Assembly: GCF_017591425.1 (NCBI RefSeq)
Contig: NW_024465655.1
Location: 2,293,501 to 2,357,500 of the forward strand
Origin: Ochotona curzoniae
Lineage: Eukaryota; Chordata; Mammalia; Lagomorpha; Ochotonidae
Length of the DNA stretch: 64,000 bases
Reading direction: 5' to 3'
Below the pieces are notes generated by a model. The model did not search any database. It worked only from the letters and a program-made list of their open reading frames with translations, and was not told the DNA's origin. A program made the translations under genes and the position numbers. Shown one piece after another: positions 35,891 through 48,196 of this stretch (within the stretch, counting starts at the first letter, position 1; every line of letters begins with the position of its first letter).

Positions 35891-36323
35891 GGTGTTTGGC
35901 ACAATAGTATAAGCATCATTTGAGGACCTCTCTGCTTCTGATTATAGCTTCCTGTTACAATGCACCACGGGAGGGAGCAGGTACTGGAGTCCCTGCAGAC
36001 CACCCGGGAAATCCACATCAATCCTGTCTCCTGCCTCCATGCTGGCTGCTGTGAGATCTGGAGAAGCAGCAAGTAAAAGATGCCTTCTCTCACGCTCTCC
36101 TTCTGAGACACATACAAATGTAATAACTGAATTTTTGAAATTCAGTTTATTTATCACATGATGATAAATAAAACCATGATCTTGGGAGATGCTCTGAGCA
36201 TCCAGACACAATTGTTTGCAAAACATCACCCACATGTTAATTTTCCTGTCACGTATAAGGATGTGAGTCATATAGTTACTTCTGCATTTTCGGTCTGATT
36301 CTTGGAGCAGACTAGCTCCCTTC
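35891..36323. other. Unassigned sequence
   Basis: Nothing recognised. Confidence 0.35.
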
Positions 36324-36666
36324 TTTTAAAAATATTTATTTTTTCATCTACATGAAAGCTAGAGTCTCACACACACACACCCACGACAACATAGAAAGAC
36401 AGAGAGCAAATTTACATCAACAGGTTCAGGGCCACATGCCCGCAATAGCCAGTTCTGGGCCAGGCCAAAGCTAGCAGCCAGAGCTTCAGTTCCAGTCTCC
36501 CACGTGGGTGGCAGAGATCCAAGGACTTCATCTGGTGTCTGCTAGGTTTTGCATTAACATAAGCTCCTGGATCACAAGCAGAGCTGAAAATTGAACCAGG
36601 TAACCCAAATAGGAAATGCTGGTGTCCCAAGGAGCATCTGAGCAGGTGCACAAAATGCCCACCCTG
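36324..36666 (-). mobile_element. Old C-SINE, antisense
   Basis: Read on the plus strand: a T-rich tail with AAAATATTTATTTTTTCATC, GCCCGCAATAGCCAGTTCTG, CAGTCTCCCACGTGGGTGGC, GCATTAACATAAGCTCCTGG, AATTGAACCAGGTAACC and the terminal CACAAAATGCCCACCCTGG. The GCCCACCC end is the reversed head of older lagomorph C-SINEs. Confidence 0.85.
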
Positions 36667-36949
36667 GAGTATATGTTTTAGATTTTTTTCAGCACATCCT
36701 TAGGGGTGGAAGTGCTGACTCATGGGATACAGCTCTTCTCTTTGTGAGCCATGGATGGGCTTCAACATGGCAGGACCATTCTCCACTTCCAACACAGCAT
36801 TGACAAGTGCCAGCGTCTCTACGTCCTTATCAGTCTATATGTTTTGTAGTTATCCTTGGGGGCATCAAATAGTGCTTTATTATGGATGTGATTTGTGATT
36901 TTAGAATGGTTGATGTTAGGAACTTCCTTTTATGCCTTTAAGGTTTGCT
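36667..36949 (-). mobile_element. Ancient L1M, antisense, first part
   Basis: Contains AGGGGTGGAAGTGCTGACTC, CATGGGATACAGC and GGACCATTCTCCACTTCCAA, antisense landmarks of L1 near the ORF2 end. These lead to GGTTGATGTTAGGAACTTCC just before 36949. The same L1M appears to resume at 37669 after an inserted element. Confidence 0.62.
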
Positions 36950-37668
36950 GCAGGGTGCGAGCAAGATCACGCCAGGCTAGTCTAGGGTTTATTAAGGAGT
37001 CTGTACTAACCAAGCTCGGTGATAACAGGCCCACTAGAAATAGCAAATAACAAGTTCATATAGCAATCCAGTCTGTCATAACGCCATGAGGAACAAATGG
37101 TCATTACCCTGAAGTCCATCCATTAAACTGAAGATCTATGTCCCAGCTTCCCCAGCAATGTATGATAACACACAGCAAATAACACAACAAACCTGGACAC
37201 ACTTACAAACCTGCAGACATCCACATTTCCCTGGCTTCTCTGCCCACATTCCATTACTGCTAGGCCTCACCTCTCTTGGAAAGCATACACATTAGAAATA
37301 CAAAGCATCTTAGCATTGCTGTCTTTACTGTCCTGCCCAAGCAGTGAACAGAGGGTGAAGAATATAGACATACAAGGGCCATGCTCAGCGACTACCTGTC
37401 CTTGGAGTCTGTCTGCAGGAAGCCAGAAACCGAAAGTGGGAGTGTCAGAGCAACAAAAGCTCTCGGCCAAGAGAGTGAGCCCTTTCCTGTCATGGGCCTT
37501 TATAGAGCATGCCAGGGGAGTGGTTACACAATACAACACAGCCACCTCTCAGGTTCCAGGTGATGATGGCTGAGCATCACAGGTATGCAAGATGGAACAC
37601 CTAGGTGGTATGGGAGGGAGTGGCCTCCAAGCTCTCGACCCCGAACTAGCTGCCTCCCTTACTACAGG
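36950..37668 (-). mobile_element. LTR-like element inserted in an L1M
   Basis: The block interrupts an otherwise continuous antisense L1M. On the minus strand it begins TGTAGTAAGG and ends GCACCCTGCA. It contains a TATA-type CTATAAAGG (plus 37497-37505) and an AATAAA (plus TTTATT at 36988-36993) close to its 3' end. TG...CA termini, a promoter element upstream and a poly(A) signal downstream are the layout of a solo LTR. The distance from TATA to AATAAA, about 510 bp, is long. No clear 4-6 bp target duplication remains. The family is unknown. Confidence 0.45.
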
Positions 37669-37765
37669 CTTATTTGTATAATCCCTTCATAGAAGTATCT
37701 TTGTACGTATTTTATTCATTTTGTATATTGTGCTGCCTCTTCTATACTCATTGCCTGACCTTTTT
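37669..37765 (-). mobile_element. Ancient L1M, antisense, continuation
   Basis: The sequence TTATTTGTATAATCCCTTC, followed by AGAAGTATCTTTGTACGTAT and ATTCATTTTGTATATTGTGC, is what should follow the 36667-36949 fragment in an antisense L1 (the 'catttgtatatcttctttgg ... cccattttttaattgggtt' region). It indicates one L1M split by the LTR-like block. Confidence 0.5.
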
Positions 37766-38240
37766 TTTTTCAGCATAGTATAATGCTTTGGATATTCTTT
37801 TACTTCATTGTGTTCCTGTGTATCTTTAGTAGTATTCTATTATATGAATATGCCATCATTTTTTAAAGTCCATTTATCACTTTTGAACAGTTGGGCTGTT
37901 TCCAATTTGGGGCAATTAGGAATGAAGTGATTATAAACAGTTTTGTACAAGCTTTTGTTTCTACACATGCTTTCATTTTTCTTGGATAAATATCTGGAAG
38001 TGGGGTTGTCAGGTCATATGGTATGTATATGTTGCCCTTTGCAAGAAGCAAACAGTTTCAGAGTAACTGCACCACTTGGAACTCCCACTAGCAATTTCTG
38101 GAGGCAAGGACATAATTCTTCTCTTGAAAACTCCTTGCCAGAACCCAGTTATTTTCAGTCTTTTAACTTCGTTCCTTCTAGTACAAATAGCAGTATTTCA
38201 TTGTAGTATTAAATTTTGTATCGCCAATGTGTAATGATAG
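37766..38240 (-). mobile_element. Ancient L1M copy 2, antisense
   Basis: It restarts in the 3' UTR and runs into ORF2-end landmarks: CATAGTATAATGCTTTGGAT, TAGTATTCTATTATATGAAT, GATAAATATCTGGAAGTGGG, GTTGTCAGGTCATATGGTAT, GGAACTCCCACTAGCAATTT. The repeated set of landmarks shows it is separate from the copy at 36667-37765. Confidence 0.75.
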
Positions 38241-38289
38241 TCACTTTTTTTTTTTTAATTTGGAATGTGGCTTGTGTAATTGAGAGACT

Positions 38290-39695
38290 TTTGGAAAAAG
38301 AATCATTTGAAAGTTTACCAAAAAAGTGAGTATAAATTACAATGAAATTCCACATACCCCCCCCTGTGTTTCCAATAGCTTGATGTTTTCTTTATTTACC
38401 TGGCATCAGTGGGTTATGTTTATCACAATCAATGAGCCCGTATTTGTTCATTATTGTTAACTCAAGTCCAAGTTTAACAAACTCTGTTCTTTGTATTGTA
38501 CATTCTATGGGATGCCCGATGACATATCCAACCTTGGAATATTACACAGAACAGTTTTCTTGCGTTAAAAATGTTCCGTGTTCTGCCTATTTATTCTCAC
38601 ATTCCTGTGGGCCCTGGTGGTCGGAATTTTTTTTTTCAGTACACACAATTTTACTTTTATTCAGATTGTCTTACAGTTGGAATCATACAGTTTGTAGTCT
38701 TTTCAAATTGGCTTACTCTACTTAGCAATGCGCATTTTAGCTCCCTCCATGTGTTTTCCTAGCTTGATAGCCAATTTATTTATGTTGCTGAATAATGTTC
38801 CACTTTATAGATATACCATAATTTGCTTGCCCATTCCGTAACTAGAAACCTGCTTGGTTGCTTCCACAACTTAGCAGTGATGTATAAAGCTGCTATAAAC
38901 ATTGCGTGCAGGTTTTACATAGATACAGATTCTCAACTCATTTGGGTAAATGGCAAGGATCATAGATGCTGGATCATATGGCGAGAGCATATTAATTTTA
39001 TAAGAAAATGCCAAAATGTCTTCCAAAATTGCTGTTCTATTTTCCTTTCTTATCAGCCATGAATGACAGTTCCTGTTGCTCCAAACCCTTGACAGCATTT
39101 GGTGTTGTCAGTGCCGTAGGTTTGAATTATACTGACAGATTTTTAGTGGTTTATCATTTATTTTGATTTGCAATTCCCTAATGATTTATATGAGGTTGAG
39201 GATTTTTCCATCTGCTTATACTCCACAATGAAGTGCCTGCCTGTGAAGTCTTTGGCACATTTAAAAAATTGGGTTGTTGTTTTTCTTATTGCTGACTTGT
39301 GAGAATTCTTTGCATGAGTTTGAAATGAGTCTTTTTCAGATGCAGGGTTTGCAAGCTTTCTCTCTGTACTACAGTGCATGATGGCTTTTATTTTCATTCT
39401 TGTATTCATAGTATCTTGCAAAGCAGATGGTGTAAATTATGCTGAAGTCCAGTTTATTGATTTCTTGGATTGAATTTCTTGGATTGCGCTTTTGGTATTG
39501 GAAATAAAAATCCATCACCCAACTGAAGACTTCTGGGTTTTATACTATGATGTCATCTCAGAGTGCTAGAAATTGGCATTTGGATTGAGGTCTGTGATCA
39601 GTTCTGACTTAGTGTTTGTGAAAGGTTTGATGAATAGGTTTGTTTTGTTACATGCAGATGTTCAGTCATGGCACTACTATTTCTTTTTCTTTTAA
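38290..39695 (-). mobile_element. Ancient L1M copy 3, antisense, 1.4 kb
   Basis: It starts with antisense 3' UTR (CAGTTTGTAGTCTTTTCAAA, GAATAATGTTCCACTTTATA). It proceeds through ORF2-end landmarks (CATTTGGGTAAATGGCAAGG, GATGCTGGATCATATGG, CTTGTGAGAATTCTTTGCAT) to about 39690. This third collinear set in the same orientation makes a stack of L1M insertions. A C-SINE lies immediately after it. Confidence 0.78.
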
Positions 39696-39712
39696 TTTTT
39701 CTTTTTCTTCTT

Positions 39713-40037
39713 TTTAAATTTATTTATTTTTTGGGGAAGTCAGATATACAGAGAGGAGGAGAGACAGAGAGAAAGATCTTCCATCCGATGATTCATTCCC
39801 CAAGTGAACGCAACGGCCGATGCTATGCCGATCCGAAGCCAGGAGCCAGAAATTTCTTCCAGGTCGCCCACATGGGTGCAGAGTTCCAAGGTTTTGGGCC
39901 GTTCCAAACTGCTATCCCAGGCCACAAGCAGAGAACTGGAAAGGGAGTGGAACTGCCAGGATTAGAACCAATGCCCATTTGGGATCCTGGTGCATTCAAG
40001 GCGAGGACTTCAGCCGCTAGGCCATGCTGCCGGGCCC
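39713..40037 (-). mobile_element. C-SINE, full length, antisense
   Basis: A complete young-type copy in reverse: T-rich tail, GTCAGATATACAGAGAGGAG, CATCCGATGATTCATTCCCC, GCCGATCCGAAGCCAGGAGC, GGCCACAAGCAGAGAACTGG, and the reversed head GGCGAGGACTTCAGCCGCTA up to GGGCCC at 40032-40037. The flanks share a TAATTTTT(C/A)TTTTTC word (about 39693-39707 and 40038-40052), a likely target duplication. Confidence 0.93.
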
Positions 40038-40620
40038 TAATTTTTATTTTTCATGACATAATTCAATAGGCTTAGGAATTCCCACCCTCCACATTTACCT
40101 TCCTCACTGCCATTTTCCCTATATTATTAAAAGAATAGAGTCCTTCACCAACAGTCAGAAGTCATCACTCTTCTATGTACATGTATCATGACGTTGTAGT
40201 TACAGACAATAGCAGACAGTCCAGCATCCTACTGTCGAGATGTATTTAAGAGTTTTATTGCGTGCCCATCTTTCATTCAGAAGTAGAGATGCGTTTTGCA
40301 CTGTAGCTTTACTTCTCTGTAGGATGGTCTCGCTTATACAATTCCTCTAAGTGAATGTGTGTGTGTACTTGTTCACCTGTGTGTCTTTCTGTTGATCACG
40401 TGTTTGCATGAAGGTTGCCTTACATCAAAGGGAACTGTGGGATTTTTCCTTTTGATATTGGCTTATTTCATTGAGCACAATGTTCTCGAGTTAGGATCAT
40501 TTTGCTGCAAATGGTAGAATTTCATTCATTTTAATGGCTAAGTAGTATTCCATGGAGTAGATGTACCCCAGTTTCTGTATTCATTGTTCTTTTGAAGAAT
40601 TTCCATGGGCTAATCACGTT
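40038..40620 (-). mobile_element. L1 3' UTR, antisense
   Basis: Shares words with the L1 at 9360 and the ones at 47036 and 59085: AATAGGCTTAGGAATTCCCA, GACAGTCCAGCATCCTACTG and CTAAGTAGTATTCCATGGAG. These are the 3' UTR to ORF2-end region in reverse, of a lagomorph L1. Confidence 0.78.
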
Positions 40621-40810
40621 GCTATGTATTTTTCTGTTCTTTCAATGTTCTTGTCTGATCCAGATATTCAATTAGTGGCAGAATGTGCTAAGTAATAATT
40701 TCTCTACTTCTATTTTTCTTGAGGAGATTTTAGATGGTTGATATTATGTCTTGCTTAAATGTTTGATAGAATTTTAATAAACCTATCTTTCAAATCGTCC
40801 CAAATGGCCC
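40621..40810 (-). mobile_element. L1 ORF2 internal fragment, antisense
   Basis: Contains TTATGTCTTGCTTAAATGTT and TGATAGAATTTTAATAAACC. This is the antisense of the ORF2 reverse-transcriptase region ('cttccttaaatgtttgatagaattc'). It lies directly next to the 3' UTR part, so the L1 has an internal deletion or two insertions abut. Confidence 0.6.
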
Positions 40811-43039
40811 AAATTAAAAAAGGTTGGCCAATCAGTATCTGCAGTTTTCTATTTAGTAGCATTTTTATTGTGGCCTATGATAGATTCATTAACACTCTGA
40901 GAAGCAAAGTAGCTAGATCTGGGTTCTAATACGAACTCTACTTTTCCTACGTGAGTGCTTGAAATGTTAAAATTAAGTTGACTCATTTGCGGTAGCCACA
41001 TTTTAAGTGTTCTCTTCCACACATGATTCGTGGTTTTAGTATGAGGAAGAATTAAAAAGAGCATTTCTATTCCTGTAGTAAGCTCTGTTGGGTGATATTA
41101 GACCAGACTCATGTATTTTTGTCAAATGGCCATAAAGAACCTACGGTATTTAACGCACCATCTGTCATAGCTCCTTCACCAAGAGCTGAGGCTATAGTAA
41201 ATCAAGAACTCCATGTTCCCTTCAGTTGTGATGCTAGCTTAGGCCTCGTGTGCTGGAAAGTAAATCCCATAACTGGACATCGTGTGTATCGTAATTGAGA
41301 AAATCCACAGCTTTACCAACATGGATAGATGCAGTGTAGTCAACTTGTCATCAAGAAGCTCGTGACTCTGTCCTGGCAGGACTTCAGGATGATTCTCAAT
41401 TGCCTAAATGCTGAACATCTATCGACAGCTCTAACTAGGGTCATGCTTGGTAGAAGGAACTCTATTTTTTTGGATTCATGTGTATTTTCCATTTCTTTAA
41501 CATGCCAAATTCTTCACTAGGCATTTGCTTGTTCTAGGATAGTAAAGTAGAAAGGCTTAATATATAAACACACTCCTCTTTTGAGAACTTGCCATGATGG
41601 GACTCTAAACATCTCTTTCCAGACTCCCTTACTCGGACCCTGCAATCTGGGTGATGGGCTTCGAAACACATTCACATGATCAGTAGCATATACTGTGTAC
41701 AAAACTTATTGACCTGTTCACTATAAATTCATTTCTCTGTTGCAGTGGTTGGAATTGCTATCTCTGACTTGAGTTTGCAGTAGCCACTGTTCCACGTTTT
41801 TATGTAGGGGGCAATCCTGGCAAACTCAATGGCAAATGATAAGAGTTCCCAGCCATGTGTTAGTTAAGTCTTGGAAAGTTGAACTAATTTCTGTTATATA
41901 CAAATAATGCAGCATCATGTTTTTGTCTGTTTTTGGCTGGAAATAAGAACACTTCTAAGTAATTACGGGAAAAACCTTGATCTGTCTTAACTCTTTCACA
42001 GGTCAATGGACACACTTAGCAAGTTTAAGCGCTAGGGAGATAACTGCCAGGTAAACCCATGGACTCAGTATCCCTACTGCGACCTAGAGCTGAATGGGAA
42101 TTCTGCTTGTCCTCTCCACTGACTTAGCTACATTGCGGTTGTTGGACCCAGTCGATTTTCTCCACTTACCACTGTGTTAGAAACGGTGGAGTTTATAAAC
42201 TCATCCCTGAGCCTAAGCGGGCTGTATCATAAAGTTAAAAAGCATAATTAAAACATTTTTAAAAAGAAAAAAATATACTACAAACTCATATTATCTTGAG
42301 TAGAGGTTTAAAGTCCCAATCTTTTTGTCATCATAATAAAATCATTTTATTAATCCAGAAATTGTTAGGGTCACATACATATATTTGGTTGATATGCAGG
42401 TATATTTTTACTTATTCCACCCATTATAGTATACATCTGATTTTACCAAAACCAAAAACCTGTTGTTTTTGTTCATCTTTGATGCCTACACAAAATTTGC
42501 ACACTAATAATTGGTCAGGAAATGTTTATTAAAGCAGCAATGACATTTAATGCTTTTCTATGCTTCAAACTCTGTAACTGATTCATAACAGTTTGTCAAT
42601 AATAGAAACTGGAACTGATTTTAAAATAACCAGGGATGTAGTTTTGGTCGTTGTGGCAGTTTTGGGGAGTGGATATTTGTAGGAAGCTAATAGGTAATTA
42701 GGAGTGCTGAATGTCTATATATATATCATGATCACACCAAATATAGCTCGCAAACCTATGTATTACATCTTTATCAAACCTATGGTTAAGAACGTTATGC
42801 TACTGTAGTCTTGATGATCTAGGATTAAGGTAGAAATTACTGTATATGGGTTGGACTGTTGCTTTTTCAATGAGTGTTTTTCTATTCAGTTGTTGTTTAG
42901 AGCCATTGCCTGTATCTTACTAAACTAAGGACTTTTTGCAAATAGAAAAAAACAAAAACAGATATTCAATACGTTTATCATAGGAGTAAGTTTTGATTCT
43001 CACAGGACTGCATTAGTTATTATTAGAGAAGTTTGTTAG
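40811..43039. other. Unassigned sequence
   Basis: About 2.2 kb with no recognised gene or dispersed repeat. Composition is A+T-rich. Small frames only. Confidence 0.4.
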
Positions 43040-43242
43040 GAGGCAAGGCTGCCCTCACATTCATGAGCCTGTCTGTCCTTCAGATGTTTGCCATGAATGT
43101 AAGCAGTGCATGACCCTTGCCAGGGTCACACTCAACAAACTCCCACCCTCCAGAAAGATGCACCAAAACACGTTTTTCTTTAAAAATTGCCCACAGCCTC
43201 CAGCATTTTGATACAGCAACAGAAAACAGACTAAGACTTCTC
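43040..43242 (+). mobile_element. MaLR (MST/MLT1-type) LTR, 3' part
   Basis: CCCACCCTCCAGAAAGATGC at 43142, then a TTTAAAAATTGCCCACAGCC segment, then GCATTTTGATACAGCAACAG and AACAGACTAAGAC. This matches the order of the 3' end of mammalian MaLR LTRs ('cagcctccagaactgtgag ... aagccacccag ... ggtattttgttatagcagcc ... cagactaagac'). The 5' part is not recognisable. Confidence 0.6.
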
Positions 43243-44447
43243 GCCAATCTGAACACAAAATGATTTGAAACCCAGGTGGTTTCAAGCATGAGGTATAGGT
43301 TTAACCTGTCCCTCTCTGCTATTGCTGCCCACTTTCCTGTACAAGGGAACGGGACGTGGTTGACGAGCGCATCCAACGTGCATAGTTAGAAATGCCAACC
43401 ACCTTAAATGAGTTGACTGATGGCATGCTCAGATTTGAGAAATTCTGATGAGGTTTCTGATTTATCTGATTGAATCATTTTCTATTAATCCTCAGTCTCT
43501 AGGAACAGGGACTGGACTCACGTAAAAAAGGGAAGCTCATCTTTAACTTCTAGTTAGAGTTTGAAAGAGACATTTCTAGAAGAAGGGATAATCCTGAAGC
43601 AACTAAAAAGAATGTTCATCGCCTCCAGTCATAAATAATCCAAAAATCCAAGTTGCATACTCATGTATCTTAAACAAAAATTAAATAGTTCCAACATGAG
43701 AAGTGAGCAACTTCCGGATGGCGTATCCATCCACCCTTGCAAATCATGTGTTTTTATAAGCTGCTTTTAATATAGGAATTTAAATGTTTTCTGTTTGTTA
43801 TTTTTAAGCAGCACTGACAATTCGAGGCAGTTGTCTCCTCATCCACTCAGGCTTTCCAGTACAGAGAGCTTTTTGAAAACAGCATCAGGGTGAGATAAAT
43901 CAACTTCAACATTTTTGTTCAAAATAAAAAGCCCCACAAACCTGGTCCTTCCTTTCCAACTGGCAGAAACATAAACAGCTGATGCATTTACTATACATAA
44001 AGCCAAGCAAAGGGCAGAAAATGTTGGCTAAAGGTGATTAGAATGTGTGTGTTTATGGGAACAAGATGTGGCCACCCTCTGGCTTAGCGTCCATCTGATT
44101 TGGTCTGTTTATAAATAGAATTCCAAAGTGAACGAAACCACTTCCTGTTAGTCTCTCCCAATCTCCTTTTTGCCCTTAAAGTATGGAACTGATGCCTTGT
44201 TCTGTTTGCAAGGACAAAATGCTGTTTGTCATTTATCAAAATCTAAACAGCTGCAGCCTAACAATGTTAGTTTAGTTTTCATATTAAGTAGATAAATGTG
44301 AGCAGTGATCATATTATACAAACATGTGGACCTGGGGTTTAATTCAATCAATTTTGCCTCCAATTCAGCTTCACAAGATTTCAGATTTTCTAATATTCCC
44401 TTCACATTTTCCAATGTTGTTAGATTAACATGGACAGAATATTTGTA
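43243..44447. other. Repeat-free sequence, possible conserved region
   Basis: No repeat or gene. Between 43690 and 44440 the DNA is unique and A+T-rich, with words often found in developmental enhancers (GTTTATAAATAG, CAGCTG E-boxes near 43977 and 44250). I cannot show conservation from one sequence. Confidence 0.25.
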
Positions 44448-44799
44448 GATAAAGCCTTTTTAAAGATTTGTTTATTTTGAGTGCAAAGTCAGATATACAG
44501 AGAGGAGCAGAGACAGAGAGGAAGATCTTCTGTCCGATGATTCACTCTTCAAGTGACCACAATGGCTGATGTTGCATTGATCCAAAGCCAGGAGCCAGGA
44601 GTTTCTCCTGGGTCTCCCACTCAGGTGCAGGGTCCCAAGGCTTTGGGCTGTCCTTGACTGCTTTCCCAGGTCATAAGCAGGAAGCTGGATGGGAAGTGGG
44701 GCTGCTGGGATTAGAACTAGTGCCCATATGGGATCCTGGCGGTGCTTTCAAGGCGAGGACTTTAGCCGCTAGGCTACCACATCAGGCCTGATAAAGCCT
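44448..44799 (-). mobile_element. C-SINE with 10-bp target duplication, antisense
   Basis: A complete copy in reverse (44458-44789) has the T-rich tail, AAAGTCAGATATACAGAGAG, TGTCCGATGATTCACTCTTC, GGTCCCAAGGCTTTGGGCTG, CCCATATGGGATCCTGG and the reversed head GGCGAGGACTTTAGCCGCTA. It is flanked by perfect direct repeats GATAAAGCCT at 44448-44457 and 44790-44799. Confidence 0.95.
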
Positions 44800-47000
44800 G
44801 TTAAATCCCCTTCAGTCCAAAGTGCTAAGCCTGTTCAAATTTGAAGCTTTTTTTTTTTCTTGAAATGCTGAAATAACTTACTTTGAGAGTAAAGATGATT
44901 TGGAAAAGTGTTGCTCTTATTGTCATTAGGTAATCAAATGCATCATTCTGCTTTTCAGGTCAGGTGTTGCATAAACATGTGGACTTTCCTGCAATTCCCC
45001 TGATGTAACCCAGATTTAACCTATCTTAATTGTGCATTCCAGACATGCTTCCTTCATTAGTCAGCCGTGTCAGTGCACATGCTGCAAAGCTTATGATGCT
45101 GGTCAAAGTTATTAGATCACAATAATTATTTTGAACCCATTCTGTGCCAATTCCGATTTTGATCCTTCAAAAAGTAATGCTAGTTTATCTTTGAAAATTT
45201 GAATGTAATTACATCACATTTTGGAATACCTTCAATTAATTACTAAAAAGCAAGCTATTGTTCAGTCTCACTGAAATACTAATTTGGAGGATAAAGTTAT
45301 ACTGTTTATTAAAACGTATACAAATAGAGCGCTAATATGTAGAGATTTCCATTCCCACAAAGACACGTTCCGAGTAAGTATATGATTTCCTACCAGCAAA
45401 GGGTGTTGTCATCAACAGGTTGACTAAGATAGCTATGTGATAACTACTGAGTTTTTACTCATTTTGTATTAATTCCCGAAAATACTCACCACGGAAAGTA
45501 ACCTAAATCTTCTTTATTTATCTCATAGATCCCATTCTGCCACTATATCTCTATTATCAGAAAATTAAAAGACACTTGAGCTGCTAAACTGTTCATCAGT
45601 GAGAAGCCACATCAAGGAGCACCATGTCTACATTCAGTAGATGTTGAGAGACGAGGTGAAGGTATGGGTCGAATGTCAGCTTAGATCACTGCCCTTGGAA
45701 AGGTGGTTAAGTCTCATGGACAGCAGAACTGGGGGAACCATTCTGATGGCAGCTCTGTGGTTGCTTTTCTGTGTTAAGAAGTGAGCCCATTTTTCAAGCA
45801 AAGAACCAAGAGAGCGCAAGAGGATGAAATCCAGAATGAGAAAAGAAAGAACATGAATCCCAACAAGTTCCATCCTTACAAACTAAGGATCAAGTCCAAG
45901 TCAGAAGAACAGGAAGGAGAAACGTGACCAGAGCCTTGTGCCTTCTTTGGGTTGAGGAGACAGTTCTTGGGAATCAGCTGGATGATGAGCCTTTCAGGCC
46001 TGTGCATCCAGGGGGGAAGAGAGTTGTTCACAGAGTTGTGAGAGAGCTATGGAGAATTGGAGGGGGAGCATGAACACGTTGCCTGAGGTCTGATTGGGTA
46101 TGACTTTGAAAAAACTAGAAAGATTTGCAACAACCAGGAAGCACAGGTGGAAGCTCCTCACAGCTTACACAGGGATAGAATTGTGTCTTCTTCTTCTTTT
46201 TTTTCAATTACAAAGACTAAAGACTTTCTAAAATACAAGAACAGTGTCCTCATAGCGTACTCCTTCAGTATGGGTGGATAATAACTCCTACAGTGAAAGC
46301 TGCTCTGGAAAAAAAACCTCACAAAGTATTTAACAAAATACAAAAAAATATTAACAGGTACAGTGAACGCACATTACCTAACAAGGTAAAATTGTTCTGA
46401 TCTTAATTAGACAACAATTGCTATGCAAAAGTAAAGCAAGAAAACATGAACCACAGCTAGAAAAAAGTAAATCAATATAGGCAGGTAGAAACATGGTAAG
46501 ATGGTAAAATTTGTAGATAAAGATAATACTTAAATTATACATATATATTCAAGTGTATAGTTATAGGCTTATATGTGTATATAAGTGAGTATATACCTGT
46601 ATTTTATATGAGCAGGTAGGTGGATGAGAACATGAGCACAACAGGGAAGAAATATTCAATATAAAAATGCTCAAATTGCTGAAGATGAAAAATGTATGAC
46701 TTTAGATAAAAAATTATCAATTAGCATTGACAACAGAATAGATTTTTCAGAAAATATATTGCTCATATGAAGACACAATAATAAGATAGTTCAGAATGTA
46801 ATACAGGAGGAGAAAATACAAAAATAAAAATAAGTTCGTAAGACATTAGTAAGGTGTGAGACAAACTCACTGACTTTACCATAAGGTTCTGTCATGAAAT
46901 TCTTTGGACGTTTAACTTCTAAAGTTGCTTTCCACTAGCTTCTGTCGTGTCACTGTTTCTGATTAGAAGTCAGCTGTAACACTTAATTTTGCTTCATGGA

Positions 47001-47003
<3 letters not shown>
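44800..47003. other. Unassigned, A+T-rich sequence
   Basis: No gene recognised. The 44830-45330 part is unique and contains TAATTA/TTAATTA words. The 46150-46860 part is A-rich on the plus strand and could be a very old LINE remnant, but no landmark is clear. Confidence 0.35.

Positions 47004-47034
<31 letters not shown>
47004..47034. repeat. (TG)n microsatellite
   Basis: About 15 uninterrupted TG units lie directly beside the A-tail side of the antisense L1 at 47036. Confidence 0.96.
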
Positions 47035-47035
<1 letters not shown>

Positions 47036-47036
<1 letters not shown>

Positions 47037-47572
47037 AAGATTAATTATTATCTTACTTCACACAGTTTTGTAGGTATAGGGATTCCAGCTCCATCTCCTC
47101 TTCCTCCCTCCCCATTCTCCATTTGTCCACCCCATTGTTTTCACCTATGTTATTACAGTAGTATAGATCTTCAGCAACAGTCCGATACTCTGCCAGTTTA
47201 TCATGTATTATGGAAACTGTCATGGTAGAAAATTTGGTATCATACTGTCGAGAGATACTGAATTTACTTTGGGAAACTTCCTTTTATTTGTGAATACAGA
47301 AGACTACTACAACATATCTTTACTTTCTAGTATGCCTATCTCCATTATACAGTTCATCTATGAGAGTACATATATATTATCTATGTACGTTTGCTTGTAT
47401 ATCCGTTTGTTTTGTGTTTTTCATGAATGTTGCATTACATCAGAGGAATCATGTGGTACTTGTCCTTCGGGGTTGGCTTATTTCACAATCATAATGATCT
47501 CCAGTTGGAACCGTTTTATCGCAAATGGTAAAATTTTATTCTTTTTAATGACTGTGTAGTAAGGGCCAGGAT
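47036..47572 (-). mobile_element. L1 3' end, antisense
   Basis: Collinear with the L1 at 9360 and 40038: ATTATCTTACTTCACACAG, GTAGGTATAGGGATTCCAGC, TATGTTATTACAGTAGTATA, GGAATCATGTGGTACTTGTCC, ATCTCCAGTTGGAACCG and ATTCTTTTTAATGACTGTGT. It is 5'-truncated at about 47572. Confidence 0.8.
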
Positions 47573-48196
47573 TTGAATAAAAATCCATATCTAGTAGTAA
47601 TTTTAATCATCCTCTTTGTCGTGCCAGATACCCAATTCTCATTTGCCTTGAAAGACTGTTCTGTGAACGATTTGAACTGTCGGGCAGGGGCTTTTCTAAG
47701 AGGAATTCATTGGCTACAAAAAAACCTCACATGAGGGTCGCATATCTATAACAGAAATGATCAATCTTTGACTATAGGTAATAGTCTAGGGATAAAAATT
47801 CACTCTGAGAATGGCACAGCAGCAAGACAGTAACACCTTGTGCACGAGACATCTTCTAGCTGTCAAACCGATCTTCCGCCTGCTTAACATTGGATCATGT
47901 GTTAAGCAGGTAGGAAATAAAGGGGTTTTAAACCACAGGTCAGAGTTCCTGATTCTTGTGATTCGATAAAAACTATGATCGCGGAGCTTTTCTCTTCACT
48001 AAGGAGATCTAAGTCTTTTAGCATCAATCTCATCCCCCACACTCATCTATTACTGTCACACTTTCTAGAACAGTGCTGTGCTGGGAGTGTTAGAAATATA
48101 CCTCCATTTGCTACCAATGCAGACTCCCACGAGAATTCTGTTGCTCTCCTAATGCTCCTTTTCCTGAAGAAGTAAGTCACATAGCATTCTCACTTC
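47573..48196. other. Unassigned sequence
   Basis: Nothing recognised. Confidence 0.35.
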
